37,350 bases of DNA from Bacillota bacterium. Its GTDB lineage: Bacteria; Bacillota; Negativicutes; Sporomusales; UBA7701. Made by a program: the position numbers and the translations under genes. Positions within the stretch are counted from its first letter, which is position 1; every line of letters begins with the position of its first letter. Below are positions 1 through 7,836 of the stretch, in pieces. The notes beneath the pieces were generated by a model. The model worked only from the letters and a program-made list of their open reading frames with translations. It did no database searches and was not told the origin of the DNA. The stretch covers positions 1-37,350 of the forward strand of contig JAEZJM010000028.1 of NCBI GenBank assembly GCA_023415775.1, in the 5' to 3' direction.

Positions 1-10
1 GCGGCGCCTT

Positions 11-20
11 TTGCTATAAT
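11..20 (+). promoter_or_regulatory. -10 element of tRNA-Ser promoter (partial)
   Basis: A perfect TATAAT lies at 15-20, preceded by TTGC, and is placed 18 bases before the mature tRNA-Ser. The matching -35 element would lie upstream of the window start, so only half of the promoter can be seen. Confidence 0.5.
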
Positions 21-38
21 ACAATATGTGCCGGGCAC

Positions 39-127
39 GGAGGGGTGTCCGAGTGGTTTATGGAGCTGGTCTTGAAAACCAGTGATCCCGCAAGGGACCG
101 TGGGTTCGAATCCCACCCCCTCCGCCA
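39..127 (+). tRNA. tRNA-Ser (anticodon TGA)
   Basis: The acceptor arm GGAGGGG (39-45) pairs with CCCCTCC (117-123), followed by discriminator G and an encoded CCA. The anticodon loop reads CTTGAAA, giving UGA. A long variable arm and the TTCGAAT T-loop are present, as expected for a class II serine tRNA. A second serine tRNA follows 43 bases downstream and probably shares its transcript. Confidence 0.97.
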
Positions 128-170
128 CACGTATCTGGCGGCGGGATCGAACTTTGGCAGCTTTCGCTAC

Positions 171-261
171 GGAGTGGTACTCAAGTGGCTGAAGAGGACG
201 GTTTGCTAAATCGTTAGACGGGTTACACCGTGCGTGGGTTCAAATCCCACCCACTCCGCCA
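171..261 (+). tRNA. tRNA-Ser (anticodon GCT)
   Basis: The acceptor arm GGAGTGG (171-177) pairs with CCACTCC (251-257), followed by G and an encoded CCA. The anticodon loop TTGCTAA gives GCU. A long variable arm marks it as class II. It is the second gene of a two-tRNA transcript ended by the hairpin just downstream. Confidence 0.97.
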
Positions 262-272
262 CACATAAGGAC

Positions 273-306
273 AAAAGCTATCAGCAGAGATGCTGATAGC
301 TTTTTT
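273..306 (+). terminator. Rho-independent terminator of the tRNA-Ser pair
   Basis: A perfect 14-bp hairpin (273-286 with 291-304, loop GAGA) ends in a run of T. It lies 11 bases after the second tRNA-Ser. Confidence 0.9.
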
Positions 307-393
307 ATGTCGGTGCGAGGCTGTTTCCGGGGGGAGGATATTATCGGATTTTATCGAAGGGAAGAGTGAGCTAGTTAATAGGGAGATGATGTC

Positions 394-1902
394 ATGGAAC
401 GGCGCGACTTTCTGAAGCTTGCCCTTATGTCGGCCCTGGCCGGCGGGATGGCGGTCGACCTTCGCTCCGCCGGGGCGAGGGGCATACCTGCCGCCGCCAT
501 TCCCGGTTTCCCCCCCGGCAAGTGCTATCAGGGTCCGCCCACAGGGGTTATCGGCACGACGCTGACCGATCTGTTCAAGGTCGGGCCGGGACCGTCCAGC
601 TCCCACACGATCGCCCCGCTCAGGGTCGCCAACGATTTCTGGACAGTGCTTGAGGGGCTGCCGGAGGCCGCCCTCCGCCGCGGGGCCAGAATCGAAGCCC
701 GCCTGTATGGCAGCCTGAGCGCCACCGGCCGCGGGCACCGTACCGATCGCGCCATCCTCGCCGGTCTTCTGGGTCAGAAACCCGAGACGTGCGACACCCG
801 GCTGATGGACGAGCTGCAGGACCCGGCGCGCAAGTACGTCGTCGCCGTAAGGGGCGTCGGCTTCGAGCTGAGCGACGCGACCATCGTTTGGGATAAACAC
901 GAACACGACTATCCGTTCGCCAATACATTGGTCATGCGCCTGCTCGCCGCCGATGGGTCCGTTGTCATCGAACGGGAATACTATTCCACCGGCGGCGGCT
1001 TTTTCGCCTGGAAGGGTCAGCCGGCCGAAGACCGGGGGGAGCCGGTTTACCCTTACGGCAGTATGGAGCGTTTTCGGCAAATCGCCCAAACAAGCGGCAA
1101 AAGTCTCGACGAGATAATGCTCGCGAACGAAAAAGCCATCCGTAGGGTCGGCGAGCGGGAGATATACGCCCACCTCGACCTGGTGCTGGCCACCATGGAG
1201 GAAGGGGTACGCCTCGGGCTTAGCGAGGAGGGCCTGCTGCCGGCGCCGTTCGAGTTCCACCGCAAAGCCAAACAGATCTACGAGCGCTCGCTGAAGGCGG
1301 GCGCTGACGAGCGCTTCATGGGCCAGCTGAGCGCCTACGCTCTGGCCGTTTCCGAAGGCAACGCCGCCGGGCGCCTCGCCGTCACCGCGCCGACGCTCGG
1401 CTCGGCCGGTACGATGCCGGCGATCGTTTACTATATGAAGAATCATCTGAAGCTTCCCCGCGCAGCGATGCGCAGGGGTCTGCTGGCCGCAGGGCTGGTG
1501 GGCTTTCTGTGCAAGAACAACGCCAGCGTCGCCGGGGCGGAGGTGGGCTGCCAGGGCGAGATCGGCGTAGCCTCGGCAATGGCGGCTGCCATGCTTGCCC
1601 ATGCCACCGGGGCCCCGCTCGACGTCACAGAGCTTGCGGCCACCATCGCTCTCGAGCACCATCTGGGCATGACCTGCGACCCGGTCGGCGGCTATGTTCT
1701 GTTGCCCTGTATAGAAAGGAACGCTTTCGGAGCGGTCAAGGCCTATAACGCCTGGCTCATCGCCAAAAGCGAGCTAGCGGCCCGCCACTGGGAAGACCTC
1801 GATCGGGTAATCGCCGCCATGCTGGAAACGGGCAGGGCTATGCCGCAGCAGTTCAGGGAGACGGGGAAGGGCGGGCTCGCCACCGCGATGGTCAGCTGCT
1901 AG
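394..1902 (+). CDS. L-serine ammonia-lyase ([4Fe-4S] type) with Tat-like signal
   Basis: This 502-residue protein is a single-chain iron-sulfur L-serine dehydratase (serine to pyruvate plus ammonia). The family start motif, FKVGPGPSSSHT, begins near residue 60. Three cluster cysteines sit at 386, 428 and 439, with the 42/11 spacing of the family. The last residue is Cys502, matching the C-terminal tail cysteine that caps the cluster in type 2 enzymes. What is odd is the N-terminus: about 55 extra residues that open with ERRDFLK and a hydrophobic stretch, a good twin-arginine signal. Family members are normally cytoplasmic. The ATG at 394 has a GGGAG site about 8 bases upstream. The enzyme identity is firm from the motifs; export is inferred from the signal only. 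Confidence 0.9.
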   Translation: MERRDFLKLALMSALAGGMAVDLRSAGARGIPAAAIPGFPPGKCYQGPPTGVIGTTLTDLFKVGPGPSSSHTIAPLRVANDFWTVLEGLPEAALRRGARIEARLYGSLSATGRGHRTDRAILAGLLGQKPETCDTRLMDELQDPARKYVVAVRGVGFELSDATIVWDKHEHDYPFANTLVMRLLAADGSVVIEREYYSTGGGFFAWKGQPAEDRGEPVYPYGSMERFRQIAQTSGKSLDEIMLANEKAIRRVGEREIYAHLDLVLATMEEGVRLGLSEEGLLPAPFEFHRKAKQIYERSLKAGADERFMGQLSAYALAVSEGNAAGRLAVTAPTLGSAGTMPAIVYYMKNHLKLPRAAMRRGLLAAGLVGFLCKNNASVAGAEVGCQGEIGVASAMAAAMLAHATGAPLDVTELAATIALEHHLGMTCDPVGGYVLLPCIERNAFGAVKAYNAWLIAKSELAARHWEDLDRVIAAMLETGRAMPQQFRETGKGGLATAMVSC

Positions 1903-1990
1903 GGCAAATTCCACATAATTCTTAGAGGAATACGCCCGCAAAGCAAGAAAACTAACATATGTACCTGATTCGACCAAAAAGGAGAAATAT

Positions 1991-2482
1991 ATGAGAAGCA
2001 GAATTTGTCTGTTCCTGGTTGTGGCGATCCTGTGCTTCGGCTTCGCCGCCACCGCCCACGCCGCCAAGCCGGTCATCAAAGCTGATAGCACTTCCTTCGA
2101 CTTCGCCAAGGGCATGTATGTCCTGAAAGGCAACGTCACCGTCGAGGTGGGTAGCCGCGTGATAACCGCCGGCGAGGCCAGGGTCAAGGTGCTGACGCTC
2201 GAAGTCTGGGGCGAAGGCGGCATCACGCTCAAACAGGACGACACTGATTTTACCGGCGACAGCGTCTACGTCAACGGACCGCAGAACAGCGCCACGATAA
2301 AGGGCGGCGTTACCTTCAAACGGGGCAACATCTACATAACAGCCGACGAAGCCGACTTCAACTGGCAGACGAAACAGGGCATTTTCCGCAACAACGTCAA
2401 GATCGACGACAATGGCCAGCAGATAGCGACCGACTGGCTTCAGTACAATGTTGCGACGAACACTTACACCACCGAACAGTAG
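1991..2482 (+). CDS. LptA/OstA-like exported protein
   Basis: A 163-residue protein with a clear Sec signal peptide (hydrophobic residues 5-18, cleavage near AHA-AK). The rest resembles the OstA/LptA beta-jellyroll repeat, with phrases such as LKGNVTVEVGSRVITAGEA and a repeated pattern of 'gene-product-like' strands around ITADEADFNW. LptA forms the periplasmic bridge that carries LPS to the outer membrane, so its presence points to a diderm cell. The usual lptB/lptC neighbours are not here; this may be a stand-alone paralogue. AAGGAG lies about 8 bases before the ATG. The gene ends at a strong bidirectional terminator facing the convergent beta-lactamase gene. Confidence 0.75.
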   Translation: MRSRICLFLVVAILCFGFAATAHAAKPVIKADSTSFDFAKGMYVLKGNVTVEVGSRVITAGEARVKVLTLEVWGEGGITLKQDDTDFTGDSVYVNGPQNSATIKGGVTFKRGNIYITADEADFNWQTKQGIFRNNVKIDDNGQQIATDWLQYNVATNTYTTEQ

Positions 2483-2491
2483 CGGCAGGAA

Positions 2492-2525
2492 CGAAAAGCT
2501 TCCGGGGCAACCCGGAAGCTTTTCG
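2492..2525. terminator. Bidirectional terminator between convergent genes
   Basis: A perfect 15-bp hairpin with a GCAA tetraloop (2492-2506 with 2511-2525). A-rich and T-rich ends on both sides let it serve the LptA-like gene on the plus strand and the beta-lactamase gene on the minus strand. Confidence 0.8.
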
Positions 2526-2541
2526 TATGAAATAGTTTGTT

Positions 2542-3342
2542 CTACGGCAGGATGTCTAGGTCTTTCAGTACGGCCTCGGCTATTTTCCGCGCGGCTACGC
2601 CGGTGGCGTTGTCCGGGGCCTCGATGTTGACGGCAAAGATATAGCGGCCGCCTTGCTTCTCCACGCAGCCGACGAACCAGCCCAGCAGCCATCTGCCGTC
2701 CTCAAAGCCCGACCCGGTTTTCCCCATAAATACCGTGCCGTTATTTTCGGCCAGGGTGATGTTTCTTTTAACGATCGCGGCATTGCCGGCGGAAAACGGC
2801 AGACGGCCGGAATACAATTTGGTGAGCAAATCGACCTGCTCCATCGCCGTAATCCGCAGCGACGACCGCAGCCAGAAAGTCGTCAGGCCGCCGGAGATAT
2901 CCCGGTTGCCGTAGCCGATGGCGTCGAGGTGCTCTTGCATCCTTACCTCGCCGATGCGCGCCGCCAGGTCCTGGAAGTACCAGACCACCGAATTCCTGGT
3001 GGCGGACGCCAGCGTGTGGTCGCGATTCCAGTTATCGATGGAACGGTGCGTGCCGTCCCACTTCAAGAGGGTATTCTCGTCGGCGACGGCCAGCACCCCG
3101 GTCTCCAGGCCGATGAGGGAATTATAAATCTTGAAGGTGGAGCACGGCGACAGCCGCTTGCGGCTTTGCGGCTCGTTGTAGACTATGTACCTGTCGCCCG
3201 TCTGGTCGTAAATAACCATCGTTCCCGCATACCCCCGGAAATACTTCCCCAGGTCGTCGCGGACCACGACCGCCGGCGCAGCCTCGGCTGCTGTCGCGCA
3301 GGCGAGCAGCAGCGCGCACAAGAACCACAGTATTTTTTTCAT
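2542..3342 (-). CDS. Class D (OXA-type) beta-lactamase
   Basis: A 266-residue serine beta-lactamase that hydrolyses penicillins outside the cytoplasm. All class D motifs are present in order: STFK with nucleophile Ser68 and the carbamylated-type Lys71, SVV at 118-120, YGN at 144-146, the conserved Trp157, and KTG at 208-210. The N-terminus is a signal sequence; it can be cleaved at AEA-AP by signal peptidase I, but LLAC at 12-15 also fits a lipobox, so the mature protein may be a lipoprotein. GGAGG precedes the ATG by a normal distance. The length fits the family. It appears to be an intact chromosomal enzyme with no mobile element nearby. The spectrum cannot be read from the sequence, and a penicillin-sensing role is a less likely alternative. 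Confidence 0.9.
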   Translation of the reverse strand: MKKILWFLCALLLACATAAEAAPAVVVRDDLGKYFRGYAGTMVIYDQTGDRYIVYNEPQSRKRLSPCSTFKIYNSLIGLETGVLAVADENTLLKWDGTHRSIDNWNRDHTLASATRNSVVWYFQDLAARIGEVRMQEHLDAIGYGNRDISGGLTTFWLRSSLRITAMEQVDLLTKLYSGRLPFSAGNAAIVKRNITLAENNGTVFMGKTGSGFEDGRWLLGWFVGCVEKQGGRYIFAVNIEAPDNATGVAARKIAEAVLKDLDILP

Positions 3343-3430
3343 TTTTCTTGCCTCCCTTGATCGCCTTCTGCTCCTATTCTAATCAGCGACGACCGGGGAA
3401 AAAATAGCCGCAGGCTTACAGTTTCCTTAC

Positions 3431-3470
3431 AAAAAACAGGCGCTGCGCAAAAAGCGTCGCTAGCGCCTGT
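3431..3470 (-). terminator. Terminator of the FHA regulator transcript
   Basis: On the minus strand the arms ACAGGCGCT and AGCGCCTGT (3462-3470 and 3436-3444) form a hairpin followed by six T. The upstream arm touches the stop codon of the FHA gene. Confidence 0.75.
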
Positions 3471-4177
3471 CAGATCGTCAATATGCAGCCTTGTCCGCGG
3501 CGGGTTTTGAGGATGCGGCCGTGGGCGCCGAGTTTTCGCCGCAGCCGGTATATCAGGATGCTTAGTTCGTCGAGCCCCACATCGGGCGCTCCGGCCAGCA
3601 GGGGCCTTTCGCTCCACACTGCCGGCCGGATGGCCGCGTAAGGGACCAGCTTGTTGCGGTGTTCGTACAGCAGCTCCAGCAGGCGCCACTCCTTGACCGA
3701 CAGGGATACCTCCGCACGGTCGACGAGCAGAGTTTTCCGGGCCGTGTCGACGACGACCGGCGCCCCTTGCGCCGGCTGGGGCGGATCGTTGACCGGCTGG
3801 GTGTCGCCGAAGGTGAGGGTATGTTCGGCCTCCTCGGCAAGCGTGAAGCGCAGCATCACGATGTTCGCCGCCAAGCCGATTTTGTCCCCGGACGTCAGGG
3901 GCAACGGGCTCTGGGGTAAGGTACGACCGTTGATCGTCGTACCGTGGCGGCTGCCCAGGTCGCGGACCGTCCACCGGCCGTCGAGCAGTTCGAAGCTGCA
4001 ATGGCGGCGCGATACGAGAAGGCTGGCGAACGCGATGTCGGGGCTGAACGACGCGGTGCCCCGGCCAATGATTACCTTTTCCGGCTCCAAAGGGAAGCAG
4101 GCGCCCCGCGTGTGGGGATCGCCCATTTCCACCAGCAGCCGGGCGATGGGGGGGCTGAAGCCCCCTGCGGTATGCAT
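3470..4177 (-). CDS. FHA domain - winged helix transcriptional regulator
   Basis: A 235-residue two-domain protein. Residues about 15-115 form a forkhead-associated domain: GR at 38-39, SRRH at 56-59 and NG at 83-84 are the phosphothreonine-binding signature. Residues about 140-235 resemble the OmpR/PhoB-type DNA-binding winged helix (VKEWRLLELLYEHRNKLV, then LDELSILIYRLRRKLG). There is no receiver domain, so activity is presumably set by binding a phosphothreonine protein, which implies a Ser/Thr kinase elsewhere (inference). It follows the Nudix gene by 7 bases and is probably in the same operon. The first ATG has GGAG 13 bases upstream, which is long; Met18 is an alternative start. Confidence 0.8.
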   Translation of the reverse strand: MHTAGGFSPPIARLLVEMGDPHTRGACFPLEPEKVIIGRGTASFSPDIAFASLLVSRRHCSFELLDGRWTVRDLGSRHGTTINGRTLPQSPLPLTSGDKIGLAANIVMLRFTLAEEAEHTLTFGDTQPVNDPPQPAQGAPVVVDTARKTLLVDRAEVSLSVKEWRLLELLYEHRNKLVPYAAIRPAVWSERPLLAGAPDVGLDELSILIYRLRRKLGAHGRILKTRRGQGCILTI

Positions 4178-4184
4178 AGGAATA

Positions 4185-4598
4185 TCACTTCTCCGTAGCT
4201 TTTGTTGGGCCGGGGAATTCGCGCATCAGCTTCGCGGCGATCGGCATGTCGGCGGGGGCGAAATCGTACCCGCCTAGCTCCGACGCAGCCACCCAGCGAT
4301 ATTCTTCGTGCTCGGTCGGGCAGATATCGCCGCTGGTCCAGCCGCAGAAATAAGCGAGGACGAGGATCTGGCCGCCGGGGAAGGTATGGAGGCTCTCGGT
4401 GAAGAACTCGCCCACGCGGACTTCGATGGCGAACTCCTCCGCCATCTCCCGCGTCAGGCAGTCCTCGGGGCTTTCCCCCGGCTCGATCTTGCCGCCGGGG
4501 AACTCCCAGCGGTGGGCGAACCTGCCCTCGGGGCCCCGTTTGGCGATAAAAATGGTGTTGTCGCGGACGATGATTGCGGCGGTTACTCTGGTAAGCAT
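4185..4598 (-). CDS. Nudix hydrolase, MutT-like
   Basis: A 137-residue Nudix protein. The box runs from Gly36 to Ile58 (GKIEPGESPEDCLTREMAEE core: Glu42, Arg50-Glu51, Glu54-Glu55). The position normally held by Gly near the end is Ala57. The N-terminus (TAAIIVRDNTIFIAKR) and the WEFPGGK phrase are typical of (8-oxo)-dGTP pyrophosphatases that clean the nucleotide pool, but substrate cannot be fixed from sequence. A strong GGGGGG-type binding site lies before the ATG. It is the middle gene of the minus-strand set HD - Nudix - FHA. Confidence 0.85.
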   Translation of the reverse strand: MLTRVTAAIIVRDNTIFIAKRGPEGRFAHRWEFPGGKIEPGESPEDCLTREMAEEFAIEVRVGEFFTESLHTFPGGQILVLAYFCGWTSGDICPTEHEEYRWVAASELGGYDFAPADMPIAAKLMREFPGPTKATEK

Positions 4599-4658
4599 TG
4601 CGCCCCCCTTTGCACGACGAATTTTTGCTTACTTCGCTCCGCGGCGGGGAAATCCTTT

Positions 4659-5408
4659 TTAGCACGAACCCTGGCGCGAATCGAATCCGGCCAGGAAAAG
4701 GCCGATCTTGTCCCTGATGGCCGGCATGGCCGCCGACGGAGGCAAGGAGGCGAGCAGACGGTCGATGTAGCCGCGCCCGGCCAGCTCCCGCGCCGTCCAG
4801 GCGAAATTGATGTCGAACAGCCAGCTCAACATCACGAGTTTGCGGTCGTCGGCCGTCCTGATGTCTTCATAATAAAGCATTTTGCCGGCGAGGAATTCGT
4901 TCTCCAGCTTCGGCGAGCAGCCCTCGGCAGGAGGGGCGGGTGGCAGCACCCGGCAGATGTCCAGCTTGTCGGTGTCGCGGATCATCTTGCCGTGGAGGGT
5001 GAGGCGCGGGTCCTGGTTGTCGGGCAGGGCGGCGGCGTTATGCCAGCGGACGGCGAAGGCGAGCGCCCCCCAGTCTCGGGGTGCGAGCAGGGCGGGAACG
5101 CCGGCCGGAAGCATCTCTTCAACCCCAAGGCGGCCGTGGTCGATCGAGTCGCCGTCGCGGAAGGTGCGGTAGACGGTCACTTGCCGGAAACGACCTACAT
5201 CGTGGCAGAGGCCGATGGCCTCAGCCAGCCTCGTTTCGGCGGCGTCCAGCCCGAGGCTGAGAGCCAGGTCCCGGCTGAGTTTGGCGACGATGAAGCTATG
5301 CTCTTCTTTCTGGAGGACTTTCGGCTGTATTTCGGCGTCGTCGCAGTAAAAGGTTTTGACATAGGCGGCGAACCAGCGATAAAGGTTGTCGAGAGCGGCG
5401 GTTTCCAA
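4659..5408 (-). CDS. HD-domain phosphohydrolase
   Basis: The conserved part begins at METAALDNLYRWF, so I place the start at the TTG at 5408, which has AAGGAG nine bases upstream; the reading frame stays open to 5567 but those extra 53 residues are low-complexity and lack a good ribosome site. In this 249-residue form, His37 and the His69-Asp70 pair (LCHDVGRF) make a metal-binding HD site. Such proteins hydrolyse phosphate esters, often nucleotides or signalling nucleotides; the substrate is unknown. It lies 60 bases upstream of the Nudix gene and may be co-transcribed with it, which would suggest nucleotide-pool work (inference). Confidence 0.75.
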   Translation of the reverse strand: METAALDNLYRWFAAYVKTFYCDDAEIQPKVLQKEEHSFIVAKLSRDLALSLGLDAAETRLAEAIGLCHDVGRFRQVTVYRTFRDGDSIDHGRLGVEEMLPAGVPALLAPRDWGALAFAVRWHNAAALPDNQDPRLTLHGKMIRDTDKLDICRVLPPAPPAEGCSPKLENEFLAGKMLYYEDIRTADDRKLVMLSWLFDINFAWTARELAGRGYIDRLLASLPPSAAMPAIRDKIGLFLAGFDSRQGSC

Positions 5409-5591
5409 GGGCGGCGTCTCCTTCGGGCGATATTTATCCGCAACCAGAATACCACTTTTGCCGCGCCGCGGCAAGGCGGGAGAAATAGGACCAGAGGCCC
5501 AGAAAATGCGTACTAAAGTTGGTAGGATTATCGGCCGTGTTAAGCCAATTAAATCCATCACCCCCAAGGGGGGGAGACGGAGGTAAGCGGC

Positions 5592-5768
5592 ATGAACGCC
5601 GGGGAATTGCAGTTGGGAAACGCGATGCGCTGGGACACGAACGACAACAAGATCTACTTCGACACCGAGCGGTGGACGGTATGCGGTCGGCTGGTGCTAC
5701 GCAAAAACGCCGACGGCAAAATCGACATGTTCATCATCAAGGCGGAGCAACCACAGGCCACAGGATAA
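5592..5768 (+). CDS. 58-residue hypothetical protein
   Basis: A short frame starting MNAGELQLGNAMRWD and ending AEQPQATG. A textbook GGAGGT lies seven bases before the ATG and a terminator follows 25 bases after the stop, so it has its own short transcription unit, divergent from the HD gene. No signal peptide or membrane segment; the sequence alternates polar and aromatic residues (KIYFDTERWTV, KIDMFIIK), suggesting a small beta-rich domain. I do not recognise the family. Confidence 0.65.
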   Translation: MNAGELQLGNAMRWDTNDNKIYFDTERWTVCGRLVLRKNADGKIDMFIIKAEQPQATG

Positions 5769-5793
5769 ACTTTGAGAATCATACCGATATTCG

Positions 5794-5822
5794 GCTGCCC
5801 TTCAGGGGCGGCTTTGTTTTTT
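5794..5822 (+). terminator. Terminator after the 58-residue gene
   Basis: GCTGCCC (5794-5800) pairs with GGGCGGC (5806-5812, one G-T pair) and is followed by TTTGTTTTTT. Confidence 0.75.
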
Positions 5823-5914
5823 CAGCGCTGGAATGTACGGTGACGGACAGTGAATACATTATACGGTCAAGATAAAAAAGAGAAAAAATAGGAATTTTTC
5901 AAAAAACAGCAAAG

Positions 5915-5939
5915 TGTAAACAAAAAAACTTTATTTACA
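5915..5939. promoter_or_regulatory. Inverted repeat upstream of the gamma-PGA/TRAP cluster
   Basis: TGTAAA (5915-5920) and TTTACA (5934-5939) form a perfect 6-bp dyad 13 bases apart in AT-rich DNA, directly before the AAGGAGG ribosome site of the first gene. It is a candidate operator, perhaps for the response regulator encoded at the cluster end. The arms are short, so chance is possible in this AT-rich stretch. Confidence 0.3.
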
Positions 5940-5953
5940 AGGAGGATGCAGCA

Positions 5954-6523
5954 ATGAAAGAAAGATTACTGACCATGACCGTACTTGGCCTAATATTCGC
6001 GGTTGTTTTCGCCTTCGCCGGCGCCGTGTCGTCCGCCGGGCTGACGGGCGCCCAGTTCGAGCAGCCGCTGTTGATCACCAGTGTCGGCCAGAGCGCCGAC
6101 GGACAAATGGTGCGGGTTCTCGCCCAGCGCGGGGGCCTTAACTTTACTTACGACTCCCTGGCCGGCGCCGACGCCGTTTCCGGTTACAGGACACTTGTGC
6201 TGGTCGTCGGCGGCAGCTCCAAGGGACTAGGCGCCGCCGGCATCAACCTCGACCAGGAAGAGCAGCGCGCCAATGCCCTGATCGCCGCCGCCAAAAGCGG
6301 CGGCATAGGTGTCGTCGTCATGCACGTGGGCGGCGAATCCCGGCGCGGCGACCTCACCGACCGTTTCGTGCGGGCCACCGCTCCCAAGGCCGACTATCTG
6401 ATCGTCGTGGCTGACGGCAACCTGGACAATATTTTCGGCCAGATCGCCGGCGATACCATTCCCGTCGATTATCCCGGAACGGTCGGCGAAGCCGGCGGGT
6501 ACCTGAAAGCAGCTTTCAAATAA
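5954..6523 (+). CDS. Exported DUF6305 family protein
   Basis: A 189-residue protein with a signal peptide (hydrophobic 8-24, cleavage near VSSAG). The mature part begins with an alpha/beta pattern (PLLITSVGQSADGQMVRVLA) that I recognise as DUF6305, a family of exported proteins found beside TRAP-like permeases. It contains two buried beta strands (TLVLVVGGSSKGLG and GIGVVVMHVGG) typical of a Rossmann-like fold, and could bind a ligand. A strong AAGGAGG precedes the ATG. As the first gene of the cluster, directly before a permease with no periplasmic binding protein, it is the best candidate for the solute-capturing partner (inference). The function has not been established to my knowledge. 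Confidence 0.75.
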   Translation: MKERLLTMTVLGLIFAVVFAFAGAVSSAGLTGAQFEQPLLITSVGQSADGQMVRVLAQRGGLNFTYDSLAGADAVSGYRTLVLVVGGSSKGLGAAGINLDQEEQRANALIAAAKSGGIGVVVMHVGGESRRGDLTDRFVRATAPKADYLIVVADGNLDNIFGQIAGDTIPVDYPGTVGEAGGYLKAAFK

Positions 6524-6556
6524 CCACGCCCGTTATCGGTTGATGGGGGTTGTACT

Positions 6557-7825
6557 ATGTCGGAATTTATGCTCGTGATCGTCATGTTGGCCGTCTTTCT
6601 GGCCTGCGTGCTCTGGCTGAAGCTGCCGGTCGGCCTTTCCCTGGCGGCGACCAGCGCCGCTCTGGCTGTCGCCGCCGGGCAGGGGCTGCCGCTGAGGCAT
6701 CTCGTCGAGGGCATGTTCGGCTATCTCGACGTTTCGCTCGTGCTCTTCACGGCGATGATATTCATGAAAGTAATCGAACGCAACGGCCTGCTCGAACGCC
6801 TTACGCGGGACCTGACCTCCCGGTTCGGGCAGTCGCCCCTTGCCATGCTCACCGTGCTTACGCTGATAATCATGTTCCCCGGCGCCATAACCGGCTCTTG
6901 CACCGCCTCGGTGTTAAGCACCGGCGTGCTGCTCGCCCCGGTGTTGCTCGGCATGGACATGCCGCGGCATATCGCCGGCGCGATAATCGCCATGGCCTCG
7001 GTATACGGGATGATCGCCCCGCCGGTCAACATCGTCGTCATGATCATCGGCGGCGGCATCGACATGCCGTATGTGGGCTTCGACCTGATCCTCCTGCTTG
7101 TGACCGTGCCGCTGGCGGTGCTCACAACCATCTTCCTCGGCTACCGCTACGCCCGGAGCGCCAACCTGACCGCGCTCGTCGACAGACTCGGCGACGCCGA
7201 CACAGGCCGCGGCTGGGCGCTATACCTGCCCCTCATCCTCATCGCCGTCCTCATGATCGGTCCCAAAGCACTGCCCGGGATATTCCCTGACCCGAGGCTG
7301 CCACTCACCTTCGTGCTCGGCAGCCTCGCCGGCCTGTTTGTCGGGCGAAAGTTTTCCTTCTCCCAGGCGGCGCGGGACGGGGTGAGGGAGATCCTCCCCG
7401 TCATCGGCATCCTCATGGGTGTCGGTATGCTGCTGCAGATCATCACCCTCACCGGGGTGAGAGGCTACATCGCCGTCGGCAGCCTCAGCCTGCCGGCCTA
7501 CCTGCTGCTCGGCAGCATCGCCCTAAGCCTGCCTCTGTTCGGCGGCATCTCGGTATTCGGGGCCGCCAGTGTCCTCGGCGTGCCCTTCATCCTGGCCTTC
7601 CTCGGCCAGAATCTCATCGTAACCGCCACGGCGCTGTCGCTCATCGCCGCCATGGGCAGCTTTACCCCGCCGGTCGCGCTGACGGCGGTAATCGCCGCCC
7701 AGGTGGTGGGGGAAGAAAACTATCTGCGGATCGTGAAGCCGCTTATCCTGCCCTCGCTTGTCGCCATCATCATCGGCATCCTGATGATCATGTACGCCAA
7801 CCCGATCGGCAAGCTCGTTCTGTAG
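6557..7825 (+). CDS. TRAP transporter large permease (DctM-like)
   Basis: A 422-residue membrane protein of the DctM family with about 11-12 hydrophobic segments spread over the whole length. Family features include the PGAITGSCTASVLSTGVLLAP region near residue 110-130, the MIAPPVNIVVM loop and the FTPPVALTAVIAAQVVG loop near residue 375. TRAP transporters use a sodium gradient to import organic acids and normally need a DctP binding protein and a DctQ small subunit. Neither is encoded here; the DUF6305 protein upstream and the 48-residue two-helix protein downstream occupy those places. The context (gamma-glutamyl chemistry) suggests glutamate or gamma-glutamyl oligomers as substrate (inference). 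Confidence 0.85.
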   Translation: MSEFMLVIVMLAVFLACVLWLKLPVGLSLAATSAALAVAAGQGLPLRHLVEGMFGYLDVSLVLFTAMIFMKVIERNGLLERLTRDLTSRFGQSPLAMLTVLTLIIMFPGAITGSCTASVLSTGVLLAPVLLGMDMPRHIAGAIIAMASVYGMIAPPVNIVVMIIGGGIDMPYVGFDLILLLVTVPLAVLTTIFLGYRYARSANLTALVDRLGDADTGRGWALYLPLILIAVLMIGPKALPGIFPDPRLPLTFVLGSLAGLFVGRKFSFSQAARDGVREILPVIGILMGVGMLLQIITLTGVRGYIAVGSLSLPAYLLLGSIALSLPLFGGISVFGAASVLGVPFILAFLGQNLIVTATALSLIAAMGSFTPPVALTAVIAAQVVGEENYLRIVKPLILPSLVAIIIGILMIMYANPIGKLVL

Positions 7826-7836
7826 GAGGGAAAGCG

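Noticed and set aside
223..1662. Long minus-strand open frame of 479 codons
   Set aside because: It lies opposite the well-supported serine dehydratase and covers two tRNA parts; it is a GC-rich shadow frame.
5409..5567. N-terminal extension of the HD protein
   Set aside because: No good ribosome site upstream and low-complexity residues; the TTG at 5408 has AAGGAG at ideal spacing.
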